Part shown: positions 9,601 to 25,432 of the stretch, piece by piece
Numbering within the stretch: the stretch's first letter is position 1
Layout: every line of letters begins with the position of its first letter
Source of the DNA: Rhopalosiphum padi
Lineage: Eukaryota > Arthropoda > Insecta > Hemiptera > Aphididae
NCBI RefSeq assembly: GCF_020882245.1
Contig: NW_026869996.1
Coordinates: 10,342,969-10,406,968 of the forward strand
DNA length: 64,000 bases
Direction: 5' to 3'
The notes under the pieces: generated by a model
Told to the model about the DNA's origin: nothing
What the model saw: only the letters and a program-made list of their open reading frames with translations
Databases searched by the model: none
Translations under genes and position numbers: made by a program

Positions 9601-10430
9601 AATCATTTTTTATAGTGTTTATGAAGTATCAGCTTAAATGACCAATATGGATGTTAGTAATGGTAAATAAGAATCATTTACTTAATCTAATTGTCTAGGT
9701 TTCATGACACTAACTTGATAATTGAGATTCTTATGAGCAGCTAAAAATATGAATTTGTAATATTAGTCAATATTATCATATAAAAAACATGTTTTATAGT
9801 GTTTATTATTAAGTATGAGCCTAAATGAAATATATGGAAGTTAATAATGGTAAATAAGAACCATTTACTTAATATAATGGTTAGGGTTTTATGACACTAC
9901 CTTTTTGCAACACTACTATTAATTTAATATCAATTAAATTCAATACCCATTACACGCACGTTGCACAAAACCATTATTATTAGCAGTGTCGTCTAGTACA
10001 TTTTCAACGTAGGATGTTGATATTTAGCGTAGTGGTAGAAATGTGAATTCATGTGTCAGCATGTATTGAATGATCTGCTGTACTGCCATCTAAAAATAAA
10101 AAATAGTCAGTTAAATATGTGTAGTGTTTGGAGAATAACTTGAGAATACAGTGTTTTACAAGCAGTTCAAAGTATGACTTTGTAATGTTTGTTTAAATTA
10201 TCATATCAAAATTATGATATTAAATCATTTTTTATTGTGTGTATGAAGCATCAACTTAAATGTAATATTTGAAAGTCAATTATGGAAAATTAGAATCATT
10301 TGCTTATAATCTAATGGTCAGGGTTTCATGACACTGACTTTTTGTTACACTACTATTAATTTAATATCAATTAAATTCAATACCCATTACACGCACGTTG
10401 CACAAAACCATTATTATTAGCAGTATCGTC
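6680..10430 (+). repeat. Unit 3, 3,751 bp, type I
   Basis: Same length and type-I tract as unit 2. It also carries the private GGAAAATAATATG variant near 7020, so units 2 and 3 look like sister copies. Confidence 0.96.
7306..7955. mobile_element. 650-bp TIR element, unit 3
   Basis: Both 14-bp inverted ends are present; length is as in the reference copy. Confidence 0.6.
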
Positions 10431-13400
10431 TAGTACATTTTCAACGTAGGATATTGATATTTAGCGTAGTGGTAGAAATGTGAATTCATGTCTCAGCATG
10501 TATTGAATGATCTGCTGTACTGCCATCTAAAAAAAAAATAGCAAGTTAAATATGTATAATGGTTGGAGGATAGAATGTCGCTACTAGACACCGTAAGGAG
10601 GACAACAATTTTTATATAACGACTATTACGTGGACAACACTGAATAATTTTGAAATGGAAACAATCAAAACATAAACTAACAGACAAACTTCATTTTTAT
10701 TACAAAATTCTTGAAAACAATTTACAGTTGAAACTCAAATACAAATACGAATGTAAAACTGGAAAATGATATGAAATATAGACATAATATATAAACAGAC
10801 GATAAGAAATAATAACTATGATAAGCCATAAAAGATAGTACCTACAAATATACCAGAATGTTTTGTAGAATATAAATGTACCTATTATAAGTGTGACTAA
10901 AGAATACATTTGTACAACTGAAAATTTGCTCCTTTTCAATATGAAAAAAGTGGGTATCGCTCCGCTGTATAGTAGAGATGGAGAGTAGGTCACTGGTCAC
11001 TTTAATGGATGTGTTAAATTTGAATGCAACGACGGGTAGCATTGTATACGAAAAACGATTCTGAACGGAGATGATTTGTCAGTCAATGATAATTAGTTGG
11101 ATATATTATATTATTACCTATATTTAAATTGTAATATATCGTTATTTTACGCGATTTCGTAAAAAATTATATTTCATACGCACATAAAATGTTTTCTAAA
11201 TTGACAATGGATTTTTTTTTGTTTACGGTTACTTGAAGGAAAACTTATGGATAACCTAGTATTGGATTTGTGAACCTTAAGTATAAATCACAAAGATTTT
11301 ATGAATTTTCAACTTCAAAATTCTTTGCAAATTTTCGTGATTTCGATATATTTTCTAAACATTTGAACTTTAAATGCATATAAACAAAAATTGTGACTAA
11401 CGATTTTTGATTTATTTTTTACTACGATAAGTTTCAATTATCTATAAGTAGCTTAAAAAATGTCAAAATATTTTGAAAATTTAATCGCAAATAGATAACG
11501 CTAATATAAACGTTTGTTGAAAATTTCAAGTATTTACAATGATTCGTTTTTGAGTTACAGCAAAATCAAAAAATCGATTTTGTCTTTTCAAAGAGGGGCT
11601 GAAGTCAAAACCGAAGCATTATTACTACTCCAAAAAGTGATGACGGACACAAAAATAATACAAACATCATTGTAAAATCAATACATTCATCACTCCGTTC
11701 AGAATCTAAAAATATTAATTTGTATTATTCGTCAAAATTGACTTGTAAAATCATATTTTATAGTTTTTATGAAGTAAAAATATCTGGTTAAATGAAACAT
11801 GTGCAAGTTAAAAATTATAAATCAGAATCATTTTCGTAATCGAGTAGTCAAGGATCAAGACACTTACTTGTGTTAACTTCGGGCATAAAATATGAACAAT
11901 TCGTTTATAATATCAAAAATCTTTATTAAATGAACAACAACTACACCCAATAGCTAAGTAAAAACAACCGTCAATTATGTCAAAAGGCCGTCCGGCGAAC
12001 GGCACACACGCAACCAACTAGTTTTACTCTGAGGCGATCGGGCATCGGCCGACGGATGTCGTCCCCACTACCGCCCTCTGTCGGTGCATACATTTAATAA
12101 TTTTGAGTGTTTTATAAGCAGTTTCAAAATGGGAATTTGTCAAAATTATCATATAAAAACATGTATTATAGTGTATTCAAAATACCAGGTTAAATGAAAC
12201 ACGTGAAAGATAATAATGGTAAATTTCTTAAACTATTGTTCAAGCTTCTAAACATTAACTTAATATTTGAGTGTTTTATAAATGTTTTATAATGATCATT
12301 TAAATATAGTAAAAATAAAATATATTTATAGCATAGGTAAATTTTAAGAATAAACAATACAAGCTAAAGGTGTTTACTATTATTTTATTCAGATATTTAA
12401 CAAATCTCAATTGTTTCACAGCTATTAATTTAGTATCAATTATATTCAATAACCATTGCACGCACATTGCATAAATCCAATATTATTATCAGTATCTTCT
12501 AGTCCATTTTCAACATAGGATGTTGATACTTTCCTTGGTGGTAGAAATGTGAATTCGTGTCTCAGCGTGCCTTGATTGATCTGATATACTGCCAACTGAA
12601 AAAATGTAGTAAGTTAATAATGTATAACGGTTGGAGAATAACTTGAGAATATAGTGTTTTACAGGCAGTTCAAAGTATGAATTTGTAATATTAGTCAATA
12701 TTATCATATAAAAAACATGTTTTATAGTGTTTATTATTAAGTATGAGCCTAAATGAAATATATGGAAGTTAATAATGGTAAATAAGAACCATTTACTTAA
12801 TATAATGGTTAGGGTTTTATGACACTACCTTTTTGTAACACTACTATTAATTGAATATCAATTACATTCAATACCCATTACACGCACGTTGCATAAAACC
12901 ATTAATATTAGCAGTACCTTCTATTCCATTTTCAACGGAAGATGTTGTAACTTTCCCAAGTGATAGAAATGTTAATTCATGGTCTCAGCATGCCTCGAGT
13001 GATCTGCTATACTGCCATCTAAAACACAAAGTAGTCAGTTAAATATGTATAATGGTTAAAGAAATAATTATAATGCTTAGCAACAAAAGAGATAGTACAA
13101 ATCTACCAGAATGTTTTGTTGAGTTTTAATGTAAAACAAAATATAAGTAAAGAATACACTTGTACATTAACATAAAATTGCTGATTTTCAATATTAAAAT
13201 AATAAGAGTTTGTAATACTTGTATACATTATACAATAAGAATCATTGTCATAATCTAGTAATCAAGGTTTCTAGACACTAACATGAGAATTGAGTGTTTT
13301 ATAAGCAGTTAAAAATATGACTTTGTAATATTTGTTAAAATTACCATATAAAATCATTTTTTATAGTGTTTATGAAGTATCAGCTTAAATGACCAATATG

Positions 13401-14181
13401 GATGTTAGTAATGGTAAATAAGAATCATTTACTTAATCTAATTGTCTAGGTTTCATGACACTAACTTGATAATTGAGATTCTTATGAGCAGCTAAAAATA
13501 TGAATTTGTAATATTAGTCAATATTATCATATAAAAAACATGTTTTATAGTGTTTATTATTAAGTATGAGCCTAAATGAAATATATGGAAGTTAATAATG
13601 GTAAATAAGAACCATTTACTTAATATAATGGTTAGGGTTTTATGACACTACCTTTTTGCAACACTACTATTAATTTAATATCAATTAAATTCAATACCCA
13701 TTACACGCACGTTGCACAAAACCATTATTATTAGCAGTGTCGTCTAGTACATTTTCAACGTAGGATGTTGATATTTAGCGTAGTGGTAGAAATGTGAATT
13801 CATGTGTCAGCATGTATTGAATGATCTGCTGTACTGCCATCTAAAAATAAAAAATAGTCAGTTAAATATGTGTAGTGTTTGGAGAATAACTTGAGAATAC
13901 AGTGTTTTACAAGCAGTTCAAAGTATGACTTTGTAATGTTTGTTTAAATTATCATATCAAAATTATGATATTAAATCATTTTTTATTGTGTGTATGAAGC
14001 ATCAACTTAAATGTAATATTTGAAAGTCAATTATGGAAAATTAGAATCATTTGCTTATAATCTAATGGTCAGGGTTTCATGACACTGACTTTTTGTTACA
14101 CTACTATTAATTTAATATCAATTAAATTCAATACCCATTACACGCACGTTGCACAAAACCATTATTATTAGCAGTATCGTC
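10431..14181 (+). repeat. Unit 4, 3,751 bp, type I
   Basis: Type-I unit with the common GGAAAATGATATG form. I saw no difference from unit 5 when reading them side by side; this was not an exhaustive base-by-base comparison. Confidence 0.96.
11057..11706. mobile_element. 650-bp TIR element, unit 4
   Basis: Both 14-bp inverted ends are present; length is as in the reference copy. Confidence 0.6.
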
Positions 14182-17100
14182 TAGTACATTTTCAACGTAG
14201 GATATTGATATTTAGCGTAGTGGTAGAAATGTGAATTCATGTCTCAGCATGTATTGAATGATCTGCTGTACTGCCATCTAAAAAAAAAATAGCAAGTTAA
14301 ATATGTATAATGGTTGGAGGATAGAATGTCGCTACTAGACACCGTAAGGAGGACAACAATTTTTATATAACGACTATTACGTGGACAACACTGAATAATT
14401 TTGAAATGGAAACAATCAAAACATAAACTAACAGACAAACTTCATTTTTATTACAAAATTCTTGAAAACAATTTACAGTTGAAACTCAAATACAAATACG
14501 AATGTAAAACTGGAAAATGATATGAAATATAGACATAATATATAAACAGACGATAAGAAATAATAACTATGATAAGCCATAAAAGATAGTACCTACAAAT
14601 ATACCAGAATGTTTTGTAGAATATAAATGTACCTATTATAAGTGTGACTAAAGAATACATTTGTACAACTGAAAATTTGCTCCTTTTCAATATGAAAAAA
14701 GTGGGTATCGCTCCGCTGTATAGTAGAGATGGAGAGTAGGTCACTGGTCACTTTAATGGATGTGTTAAATTTGAATGCAACGACGGGTAGCATTGTATAC
14801 GAAAAACGATTCTGAACGGAGATGATTTGTCAGTCAATGATAATTAGTTGGATATATTATATTATTACCTATATTTAAATTGTAATATATCGTTATTTTA
14901 CGCGATTTCGTAAAAAATTATATTTCATACGCACATAAAATGTTTTCTAAATTGACAATGGATTTTTTTTTGTTTACGGTTACTTGAAGGAAAACTTATG
15001 GATAACCTAGTATTGGATTTGTGAACCTTAAGTATAAATCACAAAGATTTTATGAATTTTCAACTTCAAAATTCTTTGCAAATTTTCGTGATTTCGATAT
15101 ATTTTCTAAACATTTGAACTTTAAATGCATATAAACAAAAATTGTGACTAACGATTTTTGATTTATTTTTTACTACGATAAGTTTCAATTATCTATAAGT
15201 AGCTTAAAAAATGTCAAAATATTTTGAAAATTTAATCGCAAATAGATAACGCTAATATAAACGTTTGTTGAAAATTTCAAGTATTTACAATGATTCGTTT
15301 TTGAGTTACAGCAAAATCAAAAAATCGATTTTGTCTTTTCAAAGAGGGGCTGAAGTCAAAACCGAAGCATTATTACTACTCCAAAAAGTGATGACGGACA
15401 CAAAAATAATACAAACATCATTGTAAAATCAATACATTCATCACTCCGTTCAGAATCTAAAAATATTAATTTGTATTATTCGTCAAAATTGACTTGTAAA
15501 ATCATATTTTATAGTTTTTATGAAGTAAAAATATCTGGTTAAATGAAACATGTGCAAGTTAAAAATTATAAATCAGAATCATTTTCGTAATCGAGTAGTC
15601 AAGGATCAAGACACTTACTTGTGTTAACTTCGGGCATAAAATATGAACAATTCGTTTATAATATCAAAAATCTTTATTAAATGAACAACAACTACACCCA
15701 ATAGCTAAGTAAAAACAACCGTCAATTATGTCAAAAGGCCGTCCGGCGAACGGCACACACGCAACCAACTAGTTTTACTCTGAGGCGATCGGGCATCGGC
15801 CGACGGATGTCGTCCCCACTACCGCCCTCTGTCGGTGCATACATTTAATAATTTTGAGTGTTTTATAAGCAGTTTCAAAATGGGAATTTGTCAAAATTAT
15901 CATATAAAAACATGTATTATAGTGTATTCAAAATACCAGGTTAAATGAAACACGTGAAAGATAATAATGGTAAATTTCTTAAACTATTGTTCAAGCTTCT
16001 AAACATTAACTTAATATTTGAGTGTTTTATAAATGTTTTATAATGATCATTTAAATATAGTAAAAATAAAATATATTTATAGCATAGGTAAATTTTAAGA
16101 ATAAACAATACAAGCTAAAGGTGTTTACTATTATTTTATTCAGATATTTAACAAATCTCAATTGTTTCACAGCTATTAATTTAGTATCAATTATATTCAA
16201 TAACCATTGCACGCACATTGCATAAATCCAATATTATTATCAGTATCTTCTAGTCCATTTTCAACATAGGATGTTGATACTTTCCTTGGTGGTAGAAATG
16301 TGAATTCGTGTCTCAGCGTGCCTTGATTGATCTGATATACTGCCAACTGAAAAAATGTAGTAAGTTAATAATGTATAACGGTTGGAGAATAACTTGAGAA
16401 TATAGTGTTTTACAGGCAGTTCAAAGTATGAATTTGTAATATTAGTCAATATTATCATATAAAAAACATGTTTTATAGTGTTTATTATTAAGTATGAGCC
16501 TAAATGAAATATATGGAAGTTAATAATGGTAAATAAGAACCATTTACTTAATATAATGGTTAGGGTTTTATGACACTACCTTTTTGTAACACTACTATTA
16601 ATTGAATATCAATTACATTCAATACCCATTACACGCACGTTGCATAAAACCATTAATATTAGCAGTACCTTCTATTCCATTTTCAACGGAAGATGTTGTA
16701 ACTTTCCCAAGTGATAGAAATGTTAATTCATGGTCTCAGCATGCCTCGAGTGATCTGCTATACTGCCATCTAAAACACAAAGTAGTCAGTTAAATATGTA
16801 TAATGGTTAAAGAAATAATTATAATGCTTAGCAACAAAAGAGATAGTACAAATCTACCAGAATGTTTTGTTGAGTTTTAATGTAAAACAAAATATAAGTA
16901 AAGAATACACTTGTACATTAACATAAAATTGCTGATTTTCAATATTAAAATAATAAGAGTTTGTAATACTTGTATACATTATACAATAAGAATCATTGTC
17001 ATAATCTAGTAATCAAGGTTTCTAGACACTAACATGAGAATTGAGTGTTTTATAAGCAGTTAAAAATATGACTTTGTAATATTTGTTAAAATTACCATAT

Positions 17101-17932
17101 AAAATCATTTTTTATAGTGTTTATGAAGTATCAGCTTAAATGACCAATATGGATGTTAGTAATGGTAAATAAGAATCATTTACTTAATCTAATTGTCTAG
17201 GTTTCATGACACTAACTTGATAATTGAGATTCTTATGAGCAGCTAAAAATATGAATTTGTAATATTAGTCAATATTATCATATAAAAAACATGTTTTATA
17301 GTGTTTATTATTAAGTATGAGCCTAAATGAAATATATGGAAGTTAATAATGGTAAATAAGAACCATTTACTTAATATAATGGTTAGGGTTTTATGACACT
17401 ACCTTTTTGCAACACTACTATTAATTTAATATCAATTAAATTCAATACCCATTACACGCACGTTGCACAAAACCATTATTATTAGCAGTGTCGTCTAGTA
17501 CATTTTCAACGTAGGATGTTGATATTTAGCGTAGTGGTAGAAATGTGAATTCATGTGTCAGCATGTATTGAATGATCTGCTGTACTGCCATCTAAAAATA
17601 AAAAATAGTCAGTTAAATATGTGTAGTGTTTGGAGAATAACTTGAGAATACAGTGTTTTACAAGCAGTTCAAAGTATGACTTTGTAATGTTTGTTTAAAT
17701 TATCATATCAAAATTATGATATTAAATCATTTTTTATTGTGTGTATGAAGCATCAACTTAAATGTAATATTTGAAAGTCAATTATGGAAAATTAGAATCA
17801 TTTGCTTATAATCTAATGGTCAGGGTTTCATGACACTGACTTTTTGTTACACTACTATTAATTTAATATCAATTAAATTCAATACCCATTACACGCACGT
17901 TGCACAAAACCATTATTATTAGCAGTATCGTC
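14182..17932 (+). repeat. Unit 5, 3,751 bp, type I (last of this type)
   Basis: This is the last unit with the M_B-like tract before N_D (about 17250-17400). From unit 6 onwards the alternative tract is present, so the type I/II boundary falls between units 5 and 6. Confidence 0.96.
14808..15457. mobile_element. 650-bp TIR element, unit 5
   Basis: Both 14-bp inverted ends are present; length is as in the reference copy. Confidence 0.6.
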
Positions 17933-20900
17933 TAGTACATTTTCAACGTAGGATATTGATATTTAGCGTAGTGGTAGAAATGTGAATTCATGTCTCAGCA
18001 TGTATTGAATGATCTGCTGTACTGCCATCTAAAAAAAAAATAGCAAGTTAAATATGTATAATGGTTGGAGGATAGAATGTCGCTACTAGACACCGTAAGG
18101 AGGACAACAATTTTTATATAACGACTATTACGTGGACAACACTGAATAATTTTGAAATGGAAACAATCAAAACATAAACTAACAGACAAACTTCATTTTT
18201 ATTACAAAATTCTTGAAAACAATTTACAGTTGAAACTCAAATACAAATACGAATGTAAAACTGGAAAATGATATGAAATATAGACATAATATATAAACAG
18301 ACGATAAGAAATAATAACTATGATAAGCCATAAAAGATAGTACCTACAAATATACCAGAATGTTTTGTAGAATATAAATGTACCTATTATAAGTGTGACT
18401 AAAGAATACATTTGTACAACTGAAAATTTGCTCCTTTTCAATATGAAAAAAGTGGGTATCGCTCCGCTGTATAGTAGAGATGGAGAGTAGGTCACTGGTC
18501 ACTTTAATGGATGTGTTAAATTTGAATGCAACGACGGGTAGCATTGTATACGAAAAACGATTCTGAACGGAGATGATTTGTCAGTCAATGATAATTAGTT
18601 GGATATATTATATTATTACCTATATTTAAATTGTAATATATCGTTATTTTACGCGATTTCGTAAAAAATTATATTTCATACGCACATAAAATGTTTTCTA
18701 AATTGACAATGGATTTTTTTTTGTTTACGGTTACTTGAAGGAAAACTTATGGATAACCTAGTATTGGATTTGTGAACCTTAAGTATAAATCACAAAGATT
18801 TTATGAATTTTCAACTTCAAAATTCTTTGCAAATTTTCGTGATTTCGATATATTTTCTAAACATTTGAACTTTAAATGCATATAAACAAAAATTGTGACT
18901 AACGATTTTTGATTTATTTTTTACTACGATAAGTTTCAATTATCTATAAGTAGCTTAAAAAATGTCAAAATATTTTGAAAATTTAATCGCAAATAGATAA
19001 CGCTAATATAAACGTTTGTTGAAAATTTCAAGTATTTACAATGATTCGTTTTTGAGTTACAGCAAAATCAAAAAATCGATTTTGTCTTTTCAAAGAGGGG
19101 CTGAAGTCAAAACCGAAGCATTATTACTACTCCAAAAAGTGATGACGGACACAAAAATAATACAAACATCATTGTAAAATCAATACATTCATCACTCCGT
19201 TCAGAATCTAAAAATATTAATTTGTATTATTCGTCAAAATTGACTTGTAAAATCATATTTTATAGTTTTTATGAAGTAAAAATATCTGGTTAAATGAAAC
19301 ATGTGCAAGTTAAAAATTATAAATCAGAATCATTTTCGTAATCGAGTAGTCAAGGATCAAGACACTTACTTGTGTTAACTTCGGGCATAAAATATGAACA
19401 ATTCGTTTATAATATCAAAAATCTTTATTAAATGAACAACAACTACACCCAATAGCTAAGTAAAAACAACCGTCAATTATGTCAAAAGGCCGTCCGGCGA
19501 ACGGCACACACGCAACCAACTAGTTTTACTCTGAGGCGATCGGGCATCGGCCGACGGATGTCGTCCCCACTACCGCCCTCTGTCGGTGCATACATTTAAT
19601 AATTTTGAGTGTTTTATAAGCAGTTTCAAAATGGGAATTTGTCAAAATTATCATATAAAAACATGTATTATAGTGTATTCAAAATACCAGGTTAAATGAA
19701 ACACGTGAAAGATAATAATGGTAAATTTCTTAAACTATTGTTCAAGCTTCTAAACATTAACTTAATATTTGAGTGTTTTATAAATGTTTTATAATGATCA
19801 TTTAAATATAGTAAAAATAAAATATATTTATAGCATAGGTAAATTTTAAGAATAAACAATACAAGCTAAAGGTGTTTACTATTATTTTATTCAGATATTT
19901 AACAAATCTCAATTGTTTCACAGCTATTAATTTAGTATCAATTATATTCAATAACCATTGCACGCACATTGCATAAATCCAATATTATTATCAGTATCTT
20001 CTAGTCCATTTTCAACATAGGATGTTGATACTTTCCTTGGTGGTAGAAATGTGAATTCGTGTCTCAGCGTGCCTTGATTGATCTGATATACTGCCAACTG
20101 AAAAAATGTAGTAAGTTAATAATGTATAACGGTTGGAGAATAACTTGAGAATATAGTGTTTTACAGGCAGTTCAAAGTATGAATTTGTAATATTAGTCAA
20201 TATTATCATATAAAAAACATGTTTTATAGTGTTTATTATTAAGTATGAGCCTAAATGAAATATATGGAAGTTAATAATGGTAAATAAGAACCATTTACTT
20301 AATATAATGGTTAGGGTTTTATGACACTACCTTTTTGTAACACTACTATTAATTGAATATCAATTACATTCAATACCCATTACACGCACGTTGCATAAAA
20401 CCATTAATATTAGCAGTACCTTCTATTCCATTTTCAACGGAAGATGTTGTAACTTTCCCAAGTGATAGAAATGTTAATTCATGGTCTCAGCATGCCTCGA
20501 GTGATCTGCTATACTGCCATCTAAAACACAAAGTAGTCAGTTAAATATGTATAATGGTTAAAGAAATAATTATAATGCTTAGCAACAAAAGAGATAGTAC
20601 AAATCTACCAGAATGTTTTGTTGAGTTTTAATGTAAAACAAAATATAAGTAAAGAATACACTTGTACATTAACATAAAATTGCTGATTTTCAATATTAAA
20701 ATAATAAGAGTTTGTAATACTTGTATACATTATACAATAAGAATCATTGTCATAATCTAGTAATCAAGGTTTCTAGACACTAACATGAGAATTGAGTGTT
20801 TTATAAGCAGTTAAAAATATGACTTTGTAATATTTGTTAAAATTACCATATAAAATCATTTTTTATAGTGTTTATGAAGTATCAGCTTAAATGACCAATA

Positions 20901-21682
20901 TGGATGTTAGTAATGGTAAATAAGAATCATTTACTTAATCTAATTGTCTAGGTTTCATGACACTAACTTGATAATTGAGATTCTTATGAGCAGCTAAAAA
21001 TATGAATTTGTAATATGAGTCAAAATTGTGATATATAAGCACGTTTTATAGTGTTTATTATTAAGTATGAGCCTAAATGAAATATATGGAAGTGAATAAT
21101 GGTAAATAAGAACCATTTACTTAATATAATGGTTAGGGTTTTATGACACTACCTTTTTGCAACACTACTATTAATTTAATATCAATTAAATTCAATACCC
21201 ATTACACGCACGTTGCACAAAACCATTATTATTAGCAGTGTCGTCTAGTACATTTTCAACGTAGGATGTTGATATTTAGCGTAGTGGTAGAAATGTGAAT
21301 TCATGTGTCAGCATGTATTGAATGATCTGCTGTACTGCCATCTAAAAATAAAAAATAGTCAGTTAAATATGTGTAGTGTTTGGAGAATAACTTGAGAATA
21401 CAGTGTTTTACAAGCAGTTCAAAGTATGACTTTGTAATGTTTGTTTAAATTATCATATCAAAATTATGATATTAAATCATTTTTTATTGTGTGTATGAAG
21501 CATCAACTTAAATGTAATATTTGAAAGTCAATTATGGAAAATTAGAATCATTTGCTTATAATCTAATGGTCAGGGTTTCATGACACTGACTTTTTGTTAC
21601 ACTACTATTAATTTAATATCAATTAAATTCAATACCCATTACACGCACGTTGCACAAAACCATTATTATTAGCAGTATCGTC
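17933..21682 (+). repeat. Unit 6, 3,750 bp, first type II
   Basis: This is the first unit with the tract ATATGAGTCAAAATTGTG (from about 21014) and AAGTGAATAATGG. It is one base shorter than type I over that tract, which accounts for 3,750 against 3,751. Confidence 0.96.
18559..19208. mobile_element. 650-bp TIR element, unit 6
   Basis: Both 14-bp inverted ends are present; length is as in the reference copy. Confidence 0.6.
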
Positions 21683-24600
21683 TAGTACATTTTCAACGTA
21701 GGATATTGATATTTAGCGTAGTGGTAGAAATGTGAATTCATGTCTCAGCATGTATTGAATGATCTGCTGTACTGCCATCTAAAAAAAAAATAGCAAGTTA
21801 AATATGTATAATGGTTGGAGGATAGAATGTCGCTACTAGACACCGTAAGGAGGACAACAATTTTTATATAACGACTATTACGTGGACAACACTGAATAAT
21901 TTTGAAATGGAAACAATCAAAACATAAACTAACAGACAAACTTCATTTTTATTACAAAATTCTTGAAAACAATTTACAGTTGAAACTCAAATACAAATAC
22001 GAATGTAAAACTGGAAAATGATATGAAATATAGACATAATATATAAACAGACGATAAGAAATAATAACTATGATAAGCCATAAAAGATAGTACCTACAAA
22101 TATACCAGAATGTTTTGTAGAATATAAATGTACCTATTATAAGTGTGACTAAAGAATACATTTGTACAACTGAAAATTTGCTCCTTTTCAATATGAAAAA
22201 AGTGGGTATCGCTCCGCTGTATAGTAGAGATGGAGAGTAGGTCACTGGTCACTTTAATGGATGTGTTAAATTTGAATGCAACGACGGGTAGCATTGTATA
22301 CGAAAAACGATTCTGAACGGAGATGATTTGTCAGTCAATGATAATTAGTTGGATATATTATATTATTACCTATATTTAAATTGTAATATATCGTTATTTT
22401 ACGCGATTTCGTAAAAAATTATATTTCATACGCACATAAAATGTTTTCTAAATTGACAATGGATTTTTTTTTGTTTACGGTTACTTGAAGGAAAACTTAT
22501 GGATAACCTAGTATTGGATTTGTGAACCTTAAGTATAAATCACAAAGATTTTATGAATTTTCAACTTCAAAATTCTTTGCAAATTTTCGTGATTTCGATA
22601 TATTTTCTAAACATTTGAACTTTAAATGCATATAAACAAAAATTGTGACTAACGATTTTTGATTTATTTTTTACTACGATAAGTTTCAATTATCTATAAG
22701 TAGCTTAAAAAATGTCAAAATATTTTGAAAATTTAATCGCAAATAGATAACGCTAATATAAACGTTTGTTGAAAATTTCAAGTATTTACAATGATTCGTT
22801 TTTGAGTTACAGCAAAATCAAAAAATCGATTTTGTCTTTTCAAAGAGGGGCTGAAGTCAAAACCGAAGCATTATTACTACTCCAAAAAGTGATGACGGAC
22901 ACAAAAATAATACAAACATCATTGTAAAATCAATACATTCATCACTCCGTTCAGAATCTAAAAATATTAATTTGTATTATTCGTCAAAATTGACTTGTAA
23001 AATCATATTTTATAGTTTTTATGAAGTAAAAATATCTGGTTAAATGAAACATGTGCAAGTTAAAAATTATAAATCAGAATCATTTTCGTAATCGAGTAGT
23101 CAAGGATCAAGACACTTACTTGTGTTAACTTCGGGCATAAAATATGAACAATTCGTTTATAATATCAAAAATCTTTATTAAATGAACAACAACTACACCC
23201 AATAGCTAAGTAAAAACAACCGTCAATTATGTCAAAAGGCCGTCCGGCGAACGGCACACACGCAACCAACTAGTTTTACTCTGAGGCGATCGGGCATCGG
23301 CCGACGGATGTCGTCCCCACTACCGCCCTCTGTCGGTGCATACATTTAATAATTTTGAGTGTTTTATAAGCAGTTTCAAAATGGGAATTTGTCAAAATTA
23401 TCATATAAAAACATGTATTATAGTGTATTCAAAATACCAGGTTAAATGAAACACGTGAAAGATAATAATGGTAAATTTCTTAAACTATTGTTCAAGCTTC
23501 TAAACATTAACTTAATATTTGAGTGTTTTATAAATGTTTTATAATGATCATTTAAATATAGTAAAAATAAAATATATTTATAGCATAGGTAAATTTTAAG
23601 AATAAACAATACAAGCTAAAGGTGTTTACTATTATTTTATTCAGATATTTAACAAATCTCAATTGTTTCACAGCTATTAATTTAGTATCAATTATATTCA
23701 ATAACCATTGCACGCACATTGCATAAATCCAATATTATTATCAGTATCTTCTAGTCCATTTTCAACATAGGATGTTGATACTTTCCTTGGTGGTAGAAAT
23801 GTGAATTCGTGTCTCAGCGTGCCTTGATTGATCTGATATACTGCCAACTGAAAAAATGTAGTAAGTTAATAATGTATAACGGTTGGAGAATAACTTGAGA
23901 ATATAGTGTTTTACAGGCAGTTCAAAGTATGAATTTGTAATATTAGTCAATATTATCATATAAAAAACATGTTTTATAGTGTTTATTATTAAGTATGAGC
24001 CTAAATGAAATATATGGAAGTTAATAATGGTAAATAAGAACCATTTACTTAATATAATGGTTAGGGTTTTATGACACTACCTTTTTGTAACACTACTATT
24101 AATTGAATATCAATTACATTCAATACCCATTACACGCACGTTGCATAAAACCATTAATATTAGCAGTACCTTCTATTCCATTTTCAACGGAAGATGTTGT
24201 AACTTTCCCAAGTGATAGAAATGTTAATTCATGGTCTCAGCATGCCTCGAGTGATCTGCTATACTGCCATCTAAAACACAAAGTAGTCAGTTAAATATGT
24301 ATAATGGTTAAAGAAATAATTATAATGCTTAGCAACAAAAGAGATAGTACAAATCTACCAGAATGTTTTGTTGAGTTTTAATGTAAAACAAAATATAAGT
24401 AAAGAATACACTTGTACATTAACATAAAATTGCTGATTTTCAATATTAAAATAATAAGAGTTTGTAATACTTGTATACATTATACAATAAGAATCATTGT
24501 CATAATCTAGTAATCAAGGTTTCTAGACACTAACATGAGAATTGAGTGTTTTATAAGCAGTTAAAAATATGACTTTGTAATATTTGTTAAAATTACCATA

Positions 24601-25432
24601 TAAAATCATTTTTTATAGTGTTTATGAAGTATCAGCTTAAATGACCAATATGGATGTTAGTAATGGTAAATAAGAATCATTTACTTAATCTAATTGTCTA
24701 GGTTTCATGACACTAACTTGATAATTGAGATTCTTATGAGCAGCTAAAAATATGAATTTGTAATATGAGTCAAAATTGTGATATATAAGCACGTTTTATA
24801 GTGTTTATTATTAAGTATGAGCCTAAATGAAATATATGGAAGTGAATAATGGTAAATAAGAACCATTTACTTAATATAATGGTTAGGGTTTTATGACACT
24901 ACCTTTTTGCAACACTACTATTAATTTAATATCAATTAAATTCAATACCCATTACACGCACGTTGCACAAAACCATTATTATTAGCAGTGTCGTCTAGTA
25001 CATTTTCAACGTAGGATGTTGATATTTAGCGTAGTGGTAGAAATGTGAATTCATGTGTCAGCATGTATTGAATGATCTGCTGTACTGCCATCTAAAAATA
25101 AAAAATAGTCAGTTAAATATGTGTAGTGTTTGGAGAATAACTTGAGAATACAGTGTTTTACAAGCAGTTCAAAGTATGACTTTGTAATGTTTGTTTAAAT
25201 TATCATATCAAAATTATGATATTAAATCATTTTTTATTGTGTGTATGAAGCATCAACTTAAATGTAATATTTGAAAGTCAATTATGGAAAATTAGAATCA
25301 TTTGCTTATAATCTAATGGTCAGGGTTTCATGACACTGACTTTTTGTTACACTACTATTAATTTAATATCAATTAAATTCAATACCCATTACACGCACGT
25401 TGCACAAAACCATTATTATTAGCAGTATCGTC
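21683..25432 (+). repeat. Unit 7, 3,750 bp, type II
   Basis: Type-II unit. It retains the ATAGCAAGTT form after N_A that is shared with units 1-6 and 9. Confidence 0.96.
22309..22958. mobile_element. 650-bp TIR element, unit 7
   Basis: Both 14-bp inverted ends are present; length is as in the reference copy. Confidence 0.6.
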